A stretch of DNA of 64,000 nt. Source: Thelephora terrestris (Eukaryota; Basidiomycota; Agaricomycetes; Thelephorales; Thelephoraceae). The notes beneath the pieces are model-generated. The model made no database searches. It was not told the origin of the DNA and saw nothing but the letters and a program-made list of their open reading frames with translations. The stretch is taken from NCBI GenBank assembly GCA_015956445.1, contig WIUZ02000014.1, forward strand, positions 248,001 through 312,000, in the 5' to 3' direction. This document shows, piece by piece, positions 46,987-58,028 of the stretch. Within the stretch, counting starts at the first letter, position 1. Every line of letters starts with the position of its first letter. Made by a program: the position numbers and the translations under genes.

Positions 46987-49900
46987 CTATTCGTCTTCTA
47001 TGGGGTCGTCTGCCTCGATAACGTCTAATCCTATCTTTTCTACCAAAAAATACTGATCACCAAGTCCATCAATTGAGAAGGGAAATGGAACCATTGCAAC
47101 AACGGAAAGAATCGACTTAGCGTCGATAACTACCAATGGCTACCCTACAATATACCTACAGACAACAAGAGTGTTGTGAGTGCACGTCAGCACATGTTCG
47201 TTTGGCAGGGTATAGAGCAATGCGAATGCAAAAGCCCGTAACACGTCCCCGAAATTCTTGAAGAAGTAGAACTTAATCTCGGCAAAGTAAATGGCATCTT
47301 GATAGAAGATCTGCGGTACTTTTTGTCAATGATGTACAACTCTAAGTCAAATCAAGCGGCGTACCTTAACATTGCGATCCATCCGTGACATACCTGAGCA
47401 CCGTTCGGATTCCTTCCACCGAGATCTCGCGATCTGTTTGGCGGGAAGCTTGAGCCGTCCCCATCGGTGGACAGTGTGCCGGTCGACGCCTTCAGAACCT
47501 GGATAGTTAGAGAGGAAGTCGTTGAGTACCAGCTGTTCGTCGTGGGGGAGGTGATACAGGCTTGTGTCTTTCGGCCCCAGTAGCAAATAGTTGTCGCCTA
47601 GATCTTTAGATCCCCGAGGGTCGTCAGTTTTTTTTTGTAACTCGGGCCACATCGTGACAAGTGCGTTGGTGTGTGCGACCCGCTTCGTTTGTGCCGCAAG
47701 GTTGCGGTAGATATTTGATGGTTGTCTAAGGAGGTTGCCAAGGTAGCCGATAGTTCGTTCCATCGTCCACTGAGAAGAGAGCCAGAGGGGTCCTAGCCAG
47801 TGTGTCTCCCACGTGAGATGAGTGAGGGAATGAACACACTGACGTACGAAATGGAGCCGGTTTGGGTTCCGCTGGCAATAGATAATCTCGAAGTCGAGAA
47901 CCCACTGGAGAAGGAGCTGATGTGCAGTTACCAACTGCTCCCGAGAGATGGCACGCTGGTGGATGATCCGGATCGCCCGAACGAGCCTGCAGAAGTGATA
48001 ATAATAGAGATCGGGAAGAACACCGTAGAAAACGCCAGGTCCGAGGCCGTAGATATAATTGAGGAATTCCCAAGCCTTGTAACCGCTCAAGACTTTCTCT
48101 TGCGGATTCCGAGGTGGACGGCCAAAAGAAGTTGGTAAATATTGCATAGCCTCTGAGACGACCCTGCTGTGAGCTTTCCAGACGTTTCCTTTCAGTACGG
48201 CCCAGGGCCATCGCGTCGAGCGATCGTAATCACGAGCAGCAGGCCGAGCACACCAGAGATCGATGAACAGAGCGGCGAGGTTTATCAGGGGTTGGTGCAT
48301 AAGATCGCCCGGGAAGCAGGTGGGAAGAGGAAGGGTGCGAGGTATCCCAGATACGATACTCGGCTTTCCTATACCTGTATTATAACAACGCCTCCTGTAT
48401 TCGGTCTGGTTTCCCAAAGAGATTACATCCAATAAGTCCTTCTTGTATTTCTCGGGGTCTGGAACCGGCAGGGAGTTGACGTCGATATCGGCATGCGCAG
48501 AGGATCTGTGCGCCTCAAAGCCAGTGGGTTGCAGAAGGGCTGGATAGTAGTGAGATCCCCGGTCCTTATTTCGTCCTTTTAAGCCGCAGAGGAGTCTGCA
48601 GCCACACCGACCATGATGTCCAACAGATCCGCTGAGATGTGCCATAGCGAGTGAGTCCGCCAAGTCCAGAAAGAGGTAGATGTATGAGATGGCCTGCTTT
48701 CGATAGTAGGCGTCCCAAACGGGCAAACCTTCGTGCTGAAGCGCAGACACATGGGCCATACCAGGGAACAAGAACGAGTCAAAGTCTTTAGGTGGTTCTG
48801 GGCCGGGAATAATACCTCCAGGAAGAATGTTGCGTATCTTGTAACGCTTATCAGGCCCCAGATCCACGAGAATCCATAGGTAGATCCAGCAGTCGGATTG
48901 TTTGCTTTCGTGGAGTTGTGCGCCATCCATCGATAACATAAGGACCGTGTCGTATTCCCGGATAGTCCCATCGTCGACGAGGTCCAGATAAGCCGTACCA
49001 CAGAGGATGTCGTCGTAAATCCCAGGGGGATTGCCAGATGCCGCACGTTCGCGCAGAAGTTCCTGAGTCTTCTCCCACCGGTAGTGCATGTCCTTTGCCG
49101 TCTGGAAGTGTTTCCGACGGGCCTGGATCTGGGGACTAACTGGAAAGGTCGTGAAAACCTTCACAGGCACCTTTCTGTCCCCACCAGATTCGTCCAGCTC
49201 CTTTTGATCATAGCGGGACTCTCCACAACGCGGACAGCGTTCTAGGCAAGTATATGGCCCAGTGAACCCGACACAAGATCTAGCACACATATGGTGCTCC
49301 CAGGTAATAACGCCAGAGAGGTTTTCGGCCCTTCGCTCGATCTGGTAGTACGAAAGGACCTCTATATCAGGGAAACATTGCTTGATGTTTTGGCGTGCGT
49401 CCTCATAGGCGTTCTGCGACTGATTCATAAAGGAGATATAATTCAGCAGAGAAAGACGAAGAACAGGGTCGTCTGGAGGCGTGGATACGTGTTCTTGAGG
49501 GTCAAGGAGTTCCGCGAGGTCATCGGGACCAAACTGAGTCTCAAGGGTGGCTTCCTCCACCATGCGAATAAACTCAAGGGAGATGCGAATCTTCGGGATA
49601 ATGGTGTGAGGAATTTCGACCCTAGGTGGCGGCGTTCGCACATAGTCGTCGCGGTCAAAATCCGATGGAGGAGGAGTGGGTGGGGGAGCTGGAGGAGGAG
49701 ATGGAGGACGAGGGGAAGAGGGTTGAGAACGAGGTGGGGGTGACAGATTTCGAGGAGTAGGGGGCTGGGATATCTGCAGCGGAGTCAAACGTCCCTGATT
49801 ATCTTCATTATCCTCATTATCCTGCACGGAAACCGTTCAGAATACACAGAGGGAACAGATTAGATTAGCATATTACACTTACCGATCTAGGCGCTCGGCT

Positions 49901-52900
49901 AACGTTATCGAGGGGATCTACTTCTTCTGGTGGTTCTTTTACGTCCGTACGTCCAGAAGAGTTAGCCAAAGCCCTCAGAGGATTTCCTTGACTCCCGGTG
50001 CTGATGGAACTATCACGGTGAACAGGGGCTATGTGGGCTAAGGTCCGATGGGGAGAAGATGGGGTGCCCTGTCAACGTCGATGAAGGTGGTCCTTAGTTG
50101 TACAATGCCTCCTAGCTCCGTAGGGACACGTAGGGAACTGTAGGGAAATGTAGTGAAACGTCGGGAACATTGGGAACATTGGGAACATCGGGACGTGTAG
50201 GGAGAAGTAGATATCAAGAGGGAACTAAAGATAACTAAAGATAACAGAAGGGAATCAATGAAACAGACAAAGGAACGACAAGGGAAAACTTCGGGACGAC
50301 GATGAGAACTTCGGGAGGTCGGGATCTTTGGGATGACGACAGGACGCTAGAGACGACGACAAGAACGCAGGGACGCAGGTATGACGACGAGAACGATAGG
50401 GAAGACGCAGGAGACTATAGGGAGACGACGACGACGAGAGGAGAACGATAGTGTCAGGGCCACTCTACCCCAACAACTACCAGTCCACTGAGCCGACTCC
50501 GCAGAGTACTCACTAGTCCAACTAGCTTGTGAGAGAACGATCACGTCTCTATTCTTCCGGTAGGTTGTCCGAGGTCACTACAAGTCAGGTCGAAATCCTA
50601 AAGAGAAACCCAACCTAAACCGTACTTCGTTCGGTTTAACAAGCAAGGGTTGATCCCTACAACAGGATTGATGACTCCACCAGTTGATCGACTGGACGCT
50701 CGAGGTGTTCTAATATGACTGCTGGGAGTCTATAGTTACGAGGCGCAGTTGACGCGCAGAGCAGGAGGGAGAGCAGATGGAGATGTCTTGGATCAAACAA
50801 GAAACTCTGACTTGTCCTTAACTGCAACTGGGCTGAGAAGGGCAGAGGATTTCCTGAGGTAACAAAACTAAGGTACTACGATACAGCCACAGTTGCTACT
50901 TATACTAAAGGAGTGGCCATGACGTCAATACCCTAATATACCCTTATCAAGTCCGAACAAAGGGAGATAAGGAGTGTGAGAACGCTAAGTAAGGGAAGCG
51001 AACAAAGGTGACGCGTGGGAGAATAAAAGACAAAGGGCCTTACTAGCGTGTGAAGGATTGCATAAAAGATAAGGAATGTCCGCATGAAACATAGGGGTAA
51101 AGATAACACTAGTCCAAATGGAAATAGGAGCATGGGGTCGTGAAAGTTCGTACCTGGGGATCTCACCCAAGGGCCAGGTGTCAATCTCCCTTTACATGGC
51201 CTCTGCCAGCTGGATTCGGGAGTAGAGACATTCAACATCCCTTGTTGTCTGTAGGCGGTAACAGCATCACGGACTAGTGGCAACCTCAACGTACGTCCGA
51301 ACATGAGGAGGTCGGGCCTAGACTCATGGGACATGAGGGATTACAGATTCGCCGGCGTTTCACGCTAACGGCTACTTCCACATTCGCTGAGCTAAACAAA
51401 AGGAGTCTAAGGCACTCCTTCCGAATAACGGCGATTCCTTCCTCCGGTTAGGAGACTGTGATGTGACTGTCCACGTGTGTGATCAGGGTCCAGGGTTGAT
51501 CGTAATCGTAAAGTCATGAGGGGTCGTAAAAGGGGGTCGTGATGTCATAAAGGGGTCATCAGGGTCTTGAGACCTATTTTTAGTGCGCGCGCGTTCTAGG
51601 CGTTCCGGAACGAAGTTCTTCCAAGGCCGTCCCGCGGGCCGAGGTGTCAGCTTGATGTAGTAAGCCAACGATGATGGTACAGGGGCGGAAGTTGATGTGA
51701 CCCGGACCAATGAGGTTCGTCGAGGTAGGTCACGTGAAGGATCACCGATCTAGGCTATAAGAAGGACGTCTTCTTGAAGCCATCCTTGATCAGCAACACC
51801 AGCAACTTCCCCATCATCTTACCAAAACATGTCCTTCCCCAACAACCATACCTTCAAAGTCGCCAATGGTATCTCTACCATCTCTCGCATCGACCGTCGT
51901 GCTGCCGCTCGCAAGACCTATGCTTGTGCGGCTGGGACTCCCTATATCACGGATGACCAGGTATGGGGGAGACCTAGAGCTTCGTGTGTTCGCACTAACG
52001 CCTTCCTCTAGGTAGAGGAACGTTCTTTTGGCGTTTGATGTCAAACTAATGGCTTCTAGATCTTGGAGGTCGTCACAGAAGTGGACGCCGAACGTCTCAG
52101 GGAGACGATGCCTCATTTGAAGGGGTTAACCTGGGATGATGAGCTTTGGGTCCGTACGATCATTGCCGAGAAGGTGGCCTTCCAGATGAGGGGTAGGTTC
52201 GGAGAGTTGGAGCATCCGATCAAGAAGGAGCTCTGGTACACCCTGCAGAGGGGAATCTACGATCAGGATCTGTTGGAGCACGGAGCTACTGTTCCTCGGG
52301 CCATCCGCCATGCTACCGCTTCGACTAGCCTTTTGTGGTCGCTCGTTCGAGAGGGAGAAAGCCGGGTAGGTTTTCTGTCTGAATATTCGAGTATGACTCT
52401 CGACTAACCAGACTGCCTAGGTTGAACAATTGGAGCGTGAGGTGAAAGAGGCGAAGGCAGACGTTCTACGTTTGTCGGCAGAGGGTCTTCAGATAAAGGA
52501 GACCTTGGCTGCCTTTCAACAGGGAACGAACGAGGCGTTGGAGGCAATGGTCGCCAACCATCAGGAGTTGATCGCCGGGTTGAAGGTTAGGGACAATAAC
52601 ATCAAGGGAGCGTTGGCCAGGAGGGATGAAAAGGTCCTTTCAGCCTTTGCAGGTTTATGCAATGACTGAGAGATTTCCTTTAGACCGAAGAACTCGAGAA
52701 TGTGGTGGCGGTGTTGACGGCGCAGGTCGAATCCTTGCAGGACAAGACCTGCAACTGTAAGGAGGGTCCCAAATTGGTTGGTCAGGGGACAGCCGATGTT
52801 CCGTTCGAGTTGGAGTACGCCGACGAGGTGATACTGCCATCGCCTAACCCGTCGTCCTATGCGACGCCTCCGATCGAGAACGCGGTTCCCGTTCCGACTC

Positions 52901-54506
52901 CGGCTCCGGTTTCCACGTTGGCCGAGTCCGACAAGGAGAACTGTCATCGCTGCCCTTTGCAGCCGATCAGTCAGTTGGTGAAGATCGAGGATGAGGTCAT
53001 GGAGGTTGACCGAGCCGAAGATGCTCCGAGGGTCGCCGAGGTACGTCCGGTGACTAAGGGGCAACGTTGCAAACGCTCTCGACGCCGTCCTGCTCATCGT
53101 ATGACCGCGTCGGCTAATCCTTACCCTCGACCAGTTGAGTCGGATGGTGACCTCTCTGGTCGAGGTGGAGGACGAGAGTTCCGCTATCGGGTCAACCGTC
53201 CCTACCGACAGGTCGAGTCGGAGATCCAGCTTCGCCACCAGCTACGACTCGCAAGACAGGATTCCGCCCAGGGGTCCGATGAGGGAGACGGAGGGTCGCT
53301 TGCTGACTACGTCGACAGTACTGCCGAGCAGTCACCCGGTGATGGAGATGTGGGATCAGGTGTTCAGCAGTTTGGTGACATCTGGGAGGCTGATCGGTCC
53401 GCTCGAAGGTATCTCTTCCTATCGGCTTGAACTAGTCGTTCAGCTGAGTGCCGAAGATGGTGACGCCATGTTCGGGGAGGTCCTAGCGAGGAGGGGCCAG
53501 CACTACGATCTCCGGGACGGACAGTTGATGACCTTCAGACCTGCCGTAGATAGAGTCGACTTTTAATGGGATTGGGATAGCACTTGTATAGCTTGTTGTG
53601 GATTCGCTGGGAATAGTACGCGCGTGTGTGTGTTTCGAATGATTGGCGTGAAGGATAAGGAGTGTGAAGCATTCAAAACATAAGAAGTGATAAGAAGAGT
53701 TCGAAGAAAGAGCGTGTTATAAAAAGTTTAAAAATACCATGTTCCTGACAGATAGGGAGAGCAAAACATGGGAATCAGTCCCCTGGATTGGTCTCTGTTG
53801 AGTCTATCGAATACAGAGCTTTATATACTAATCTAGGAGGCTCTGAGAACGTAGGAAGCAAGAGGGAATGAACCAAATGATGTCAAAAGACCTAATGACG
53901 AGTCTATGACATGGGGAGGGCGAGGGATCGAAGGGAACGACCAAGGAAAGAGATGTGGTTGAGAAATGAACCAAAAGGGAATGATCGAGCATAGGGATCG
54001 AGAGATCGAGGGGAATGGTGTAGGGAGATATCGCGAAGGTATAGGGAAGTCGGGAGAAGATATAGGGAGGGGTCGCGAATGGTGTAGTGTTGGGAGGGAT
54101 ATAGGGAGGTCGGGGGGGGGGGGGGGGGGGTAGTGAGAGATAGGGAGAATACTAAAACATCGGGAAGGTCGCGAAGCATCGGGACGAGTAGGTTAGTATA
54201 GGGAAGGGAGTAGTGAGGTAAAGGGGGATATACGGGTATGTAGGGAAGTATAGGGATGCATAGGGAGGGGTAGGGAGGTATAGAGAGTATAGAAACGTCG
54301 CGAAACGTCGCGAAGCATCCCGAGGGAAAGGGACGTAGGGAATGTCGCCGACAAGTACTCCAGAGAATGGAGGCATGTCAACGGGACACAACGGCACGTC
54401 GTCTCCGTTTCCGTTTCCGTTGCCGTTCCGGGTTATGAGTATTATAGGTCCCCCTGGATACAAGGCTTCCACAGCACTTCGGACAGTCGCAGAAATGGTC
54501 ACCCAT
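46987..54506 (-). CDS. E1 transposase, Tnp2 family
   Basis: Exon 1 (ATG at 54506, to about 54400) encodes MGDHFCDCPKCCGSLVSRGT and YNTHNP: the N-terminal Cys cluster typical of these transposases. A 4.3-kb intron follows, then exon 2 (50068-49883, ending VSRAPRS), intron 49882-49822 (61 bp), and exon 3 (49821-47365) with the catalytic Tnp2 domain: MLSMDGAQLHESKQSDCWIY, RYKIRNILPGGIIPGPEPPK and GHHGRCGCRLLCGLKGRNKD. Exon 4 (47310-46987) aligns with E2's end (SILSVVAMVPF, FLVEKIGLDVI). An in-frame TAG at 47142-47140 lies within exon 4, where E2 reads through, so the last ~50 codons may be lost or be removed by an unrecognised intron. About 50-60% similar to E2's transposase by eye. Cuts and joins the element ends in the nucleus. 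Confidence 0.85.
51756..51760 (+). promoter_or_regulatory. TATA-like box of the E1 plus-strand gene
   Basis: TATAA about 70 bp before the ATG at 51829, with TTCnnGAA-like words (TTCCGGAACGAAGTTC) about 150 bp further upstream. Confidence 0.4.
51829..53566 (+). CDS. Plus-strand gene inside E1 (coiled-coil protein, unknown)
   Basis: Start ATG at 51829 (MSFPNNHTFKVANGISTISR). Exons 51829-51960, 52060-52365 and 52421-52633 join in phase to an exon beginning 52684. The protein has a globular helical part (VVTEVDAERLRETMPHLKGL, WDDELWVRTIIAEKVAFQMR), then a coiled coil (LEREVKEAKADVLRLSAEGL ... LENVVAVLTAQVESLQ), a short Cys pair (CNCKEG), a Pro/Val-rich linker and a basic stretch (KRSRRRPAHR). 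The last part changes frame near 53160-53220, probably through a short intron, and ends SSYRLELVVQLSAEDGDAMF GEV...DRVDF at 53566. No known domain. It runs opposite to all other element genes and has its own promoter-like region. It may be cargo, a captured host gene, or the gene of a nested element. Confidence 0.6.
54112..54130. repeat. Poly-G tract (19 G)
   Basis: Nineteen consecutive G within the ATAGGGA-rich part of the E1 intron. Likely polymerase slippage DNA, able to form G-quadruplexes, and a place where assembly length may be unreliable. Confidence 0.8.
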
Positions 54507-54639
54507 CTCACAGAATTTAGAAAAATAGGTGGATCTTCGAAATACGGTGACGATATCGATGGGATTTGGATAAGATTGGGACTTGGAAATTTTTTTGATC
54601 GCGACGAGAGACTGTACAGACTCGTTCAATAAAGATTTT

Positions 54640-54702
54640 ATTGGGGTAAATGTAGAAATTATTGGGGTAGATGTAGAAATTATTGGGGTAGATGTAGAAA
54701 CT
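54640..54702. repeat. E1 right sub-terminal tandem repeats (21 bp x 3)
   Basis: Three 21-bp units: ATTGGGGTAAATGTAGAAATT, then two copies with GTAGATG, the last ending ACT. They lie 156 bp inside the right terminus and differ from the 10-bp array at the left end. Confidence 0.75.
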
Positions 54703-54845
54703 ATCTAAATGCCCCCATGGCCATGTCAGACGAAAATCGAACATCAACCAGATTTAATCAACATCGATCTATTATTGAGTCGGTCCGAGTCGCCCCTGGT
54801 TGATCGCGTCGGGCTGAGTCGCGACCGATCCGTGCCGGTGGACGG

Positions 54846-54858
54846 ACTTCTTACTGGG
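54846..54858. repeat. E1 terminal inverted repeat, right
   Basis: ACTTCTTACTGGG, the complement of 43481-43493. Confidence 0.9.
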
Positions 54859-54865
54859 CATGAAT
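54859..54865. repeat. Target-site duplication of E1, right copy
   Basis: CATGAAT, identical to 43474-43480. Native sequence resumes with GCCCAGCGCAGC. Confidence 0.9.
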
Positions 54866-54961
54866 GCCCAGCGCAGCTCGACAGTGATCCACTGAATCGA
54901 AATATATATGGAACCCAACAGGCCTTATCGTTACGACCACCCCCCTCCTTACTTCTCTCTC

Positions 54962-54976
54962 ATGTCGTCGATGAAT
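54962..54976 (+). pseudogene. Severed first five codons of the RTA1-like gene
   Basis: ATG TCG TCG ATG AAT (Met-Ser-Ser-Met-Asn), the native translation start of the RTA1-like gene whose remainder lies 6.8 kb away at 61751-62831. Removing E2 and one copy of its target duplication gives MSSMNTDISERVYG in one frame. The ~100 bp upstream (54866-54961) is what remains attached of its promoter, itself separated from DNA further upstream by E1. Confidence 0.8.
54970..54976. repeat. Target-site duplication of E2, left copy
   Basis: GATGAAT immediately before the CCCAGTGAG terminus; repeated exactly at 61750-61756. Confidence 0.9.
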
Positions 54977-54988
54977 CCCAGTGAGAAA
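54977..54988. repeat. E2 terminal inverted repeat, left
   Basis: CCCAGTGAGAAA, complement of 61738-61749. It differs from the E1 terminus (CCCAGTAAGAAG) at two positions. Confidence 0.9.
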
Positions 54989-55316
54989 CCGGTCGAACCC
55001 GGGCGAACCCGTTCGAATTTGATCGGGTAGTTGACCAGATTGGATAACGGTTGTCCTGGCTCGCGCAAATGGCTCATTCCTTAGATTTGTTCTATTAGTT
55101 TCTAATCGTAGCAATATTTAATGGACTCGTTTGTACGGTTAGATTTGAATAGATCCAAATAGATCTCGAATTCACACCGGGATCTAGCGAGAGCGAACAA
55201 TTTCTATTTGGATCTAAAGACGGTGACGTTCAATGCGGGTCTACTGATATCTAATTTCCTTCCGTCCCCATACCACACCATACCCAGTCCCTCTCGCGAC
55301 GGACACAACAACACAT

Positions 55317-57845
55317 CTAAGTCTCTTTCTCGGCCTGTTCCTTTTCGGCCTGTTCCTTCTCAGCCTCTTCTTTCTCGTATTGCTCCCGGTCGTCATTCTG
55401 TTGGAAGGTTTCGTTAGATAGACATCGCAATTAGTTAAGAATATAATTGTGACTTACAAGTTCACGCGCGCGTGCATTATACATCTGATCGAAGTCGGCG
55501 TCAGATAAGATAACATACAAAGGGATTCGTGACATACCTTGCGGTCAACCGGCCTGCCAGCCTTCCAGGCGTTCTCGAAGTCTACCTGTTCTTTTTGAGG
55601 ATTGGCTGCCTTCCAATCGCCGTAGAATAATTCCCTGGAATAGATGTAAGCGTGGTGAATGAAGAAAATATAAGAATACAACATACTTTCCGGTGAGTTT
55701 CTTGAATTTCTTCTTCGCGGGAGCCTTCTTTGGGGCCGCCTTTGCCTTCTTCGTGGTCGCCTTCTTCTTCGGAGCCGTCTGAGCAACTTGAGTGTCTTGC
55801 TGAACGTCCGAGTTATCAGCAAGGCCGGAACCAGAGGCAGAGGGGCCGGCAGAGTCTTCCATTGGGGCGAGAAGAAGAGCCGGAGTTTTTTTCGCAGGGC
55901 TAGGGGCTTTACCAGGGTTGACCTGAGCAGCAGGTGGGTCAGAACGTTCGAGGGGAGTCGTTGGGAGAGGCTCAAGAACAAGAGCAGTCGCAGAAACAGA
56001 TGCCGGCACAGAAACAGAGACAGGAGCAACAACAGGTGTCGGCGCAGCAACAGAGACAGGCGTAGGATTAGATGCAGGACCGAGGACAGGTGGTTCAGAT
56101 GGACCAGCAGCGATAGCAGCAGCAAGTGCAAGAGAGGTTTCGAGGGGGGCAGGAACAGGTGCAGAGTCAAGCGAAGCGGGAGGATGGTCGGATGCACGCC
56201 GGGAGAGACCAGAAGCAGACGGGCGTAGATTTTCTTCCGAGACAACCTTGAGGCAGGGAAATCAATTGAACCATACAGACGACCCCAGAATCACATACCT
56301 GAGTCAACGGAATCATTTCTACGGCCGGCGTAAGTTTCATCTTGTCACTGTGCAGATGGAGTCAGTACGTGACTTCACTCGCGCATATACCCATAAATTC
56401 GTACAAGATATTCTAGCAGGTGGTATTAGCAGCAAATACAGTCTATAAAAAACGACACTCATACCTGTTTGCGTGGAACATTGGGCTGGACTACTGTGGG
56501 GCGAGGTCGAGGGGTGGGTTGAGGCTCGTCAATGCGATGACGTTTCTGACGTCCTGCAGCCTCCTCCTCTTCGTCCCTGGGACGTTTGGAGGTCCTGGTT
56601 TCATCGGCGTCATCGGTGTCGACGTCAATTACCTCTGCCTCAGCCCTTCTCATGGCTGCTGTCTTCTTAGCTTCGGCAGCGGCCTTACGCAATAGAGCCT
56701 TGCGGTGCCACTGGGAGTAGCTGTTGGTAGCCACTTTGATGGCTTTCCAGTGACCCTCGCAGAGTCGGAGCCAAAAAAATTCGCTCTCCAGGATGTGGAC
56801 GAGCTCATTTTCGATGTCGCGGGGAGCTTCTCCCCAGTTGGCGGGAGCGCGGTTGCTGTCAAGGATCTCCTGGAAAAATTGTTTAGCCATCTTGCGCGCG
56901 GCTTTCCTAACCTTCTCAGGAATCTCCCTCCCGGTTTCGTCTTCCATGAAACTGGACAAGACGGAGGTCTTCGGCGCCTTCTCCTCGAGGGTATCCTCAC
57001 CACCCCTCTTCCCACCCTTTCGGTTCCCGTTGTAACCGTCGTTTCCCCAGTGATTGACAAGTGGGTATGTCGCCGGGTCAAGCTGGGGAAGTGGCTGTCG
57101 GGTGTATTTTGGGGTGGACAGCGACGATGGCCGAGGTGGGTCGGAGGTTCCAGATGAATCAGATGCGATGGATATCGTCATGGGGGCGTCGGGATCATCG
57201 AGGGTCTTCACTTCGGGGGTCGTTTGCGACGCTATGATCCGAGTGGAGATTTTCTTGGAGATATCGGCGACGTTGTCGATGATATTCTCCATGACAGTGT
57301 CGTGGGTACTCCTAGATGTAGTTTTGTTAAGTTAGTGCGATATACAAGTTAAAATAGGCGCATATAGTCAATAATTATGCGCATATATTCGACAAATGAA
57401 GCTATATGATAGCATATATGCGGCAGGAGAACTCACTTTAACTCGTGGTATTTGGTGCGCCAGAAATCACGATCGTTGCGCACCCTTGTGAACTCTTCAA
57501 ACGGAACACTCATGCGAGAAACGTGGTCGTATGGGGTCGTTTGGGTGTAGGGAGGGCCGTGATAAGATCCCGGACGCTTTTAAAGATATAGAATATCAAC
57601 CAGAGGGAACATAGAGTACGTACAGAGCTAGATCCCATGAACATTTGCTGGGAGCGCATAGGATCGCCACCTGGAGGGGAAAAAAACCCGCCAAATTCGC
57701 GAGGATTGTTTTGGCTTGGCGGGCCCATATCCGAGAGCGGCAGGAACCCTGTGTTCCGAGCAGATAGGTGGGATGAGGCCGAGAGAGCATCCGAGCTAAC
57801 TCCGATCTCAAAGTCGCTGGAAAAAATGGGCGGAGACGATGGCAT
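55317..57845 (-). CDS. E2 accessory protein (second element gene)
   Basis: Start ATG 57845 (MPSSPPIFSSDFEIGVSSDA). An exon with RNDRDFWRTKYHELK (about 57540-57436) leads to the main exon 57310-56460, which has SFMEDETGREIPEKVRKAAR, a Trp/aromatic region (ELVHILESEFFWLRLCEGHW KAIK, YSQWHRKALLRKAAAEAKK) and a basic tail (SKRPRDEEEEAAGRQKRHR). Next comes a Pro/Ala/Val-rich stretch (56245-55850), a Lys/Ala-rich histone-H1-like segment (APKKKATTKKAKAAPKKAPA), the C-terminal motif ELFYGDWKAANPQKEQVDFE NAWKAG, and short exons ending in heptad-like EKEQAEKEQAEKET, with the stop at 55317. Several introns of 50-65 bp. The basic, H1-like part suggests DNA binding. It matches E1's accessory gene in place, strand and motif order; no named domain recognised. 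Confidence 0.65.
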
Positions 57846-58028
57846 CCTGGAAGAAGGTGGTGGTAGGAAGAAAAGCTGAGAAAAGAGAAAAAGAGAAAAA
57901 AATTGGGTGAACGGACGCAGAAACACGGAGTCCGATCGGGCTTATCTGATCTAACCGAGGCGAAGTGTATCTACTCCGATCAAAATACATTAAATCACGG
58001 TACACCAGCTATCCTGTATATCCTTGCC

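Larger units (their letters stand above)
50069..54399. other. 4.3-kb first intron of the E1 transposase, filled with repeats and a plus-strand gene
   Basis: E2's equivalent intron is only about 65 bp, so this DNA is extra. Its two ends carry runs of GTAGGGA/ATAGGGA-like units (50115-50440 and 53995-54340). The 19-base G tract at 54112-54130 and the gene at 51829-53566 lie inside. TTTATATACT plus ATGATGTCAA near 53820-53890, and TTATACTAAAGG plus ATGACGTCAA near 50900-50935, recall retroelement-type promoter cores, but no LTR pair or polymerase is present. An 8-bp word TGTCAACG occurs at both borders (50071 and 54377), which could be a target duplication or chance. Confidence 0.5.
43481..54858 (-). 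mobile_element. Element E1: Tnp2-type (CACTA-related) DNA transposon
   Basis: 11,378-bp element bounded by inverted termini: CCCAGTAAGAAGT at 43481-43493 and its perfect complement at 54846-54858, flanked by a perfect 7-bp duplication CATGAAT. Coding strand is minus: transposase (54506-46987), then accessory gene (46833-43873). A plus-strand gene (51829-53566) lies within the first transposase intron. Sub-terminal repeats differ at the two ends (10-bp units at 43756-43825; 21-bp units at 54640-54702). It is much longer than sister element E2 because of two extra blocks, about 44.74-46.0 kb and about 50.07-54.4 kb, both repeat-rich. The transposase places it in the Tnp2 group related to CACTA/EnSpm, but the termini do not begin CACTA and the duplication is 7 bp rather than 2-3 bp, so it is not a textbook CACTA element. 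Confidence 0.9.

Noticed and set aside
50574-50582. CACTACAAG as a CACTA terminus
   Set aside because: The possible partner (TTGTAGTG near 44730) faces the wrong way and lies in accessory gene coding sequence. The CCCAGT termini with 7-bp duplications explain the element far better.
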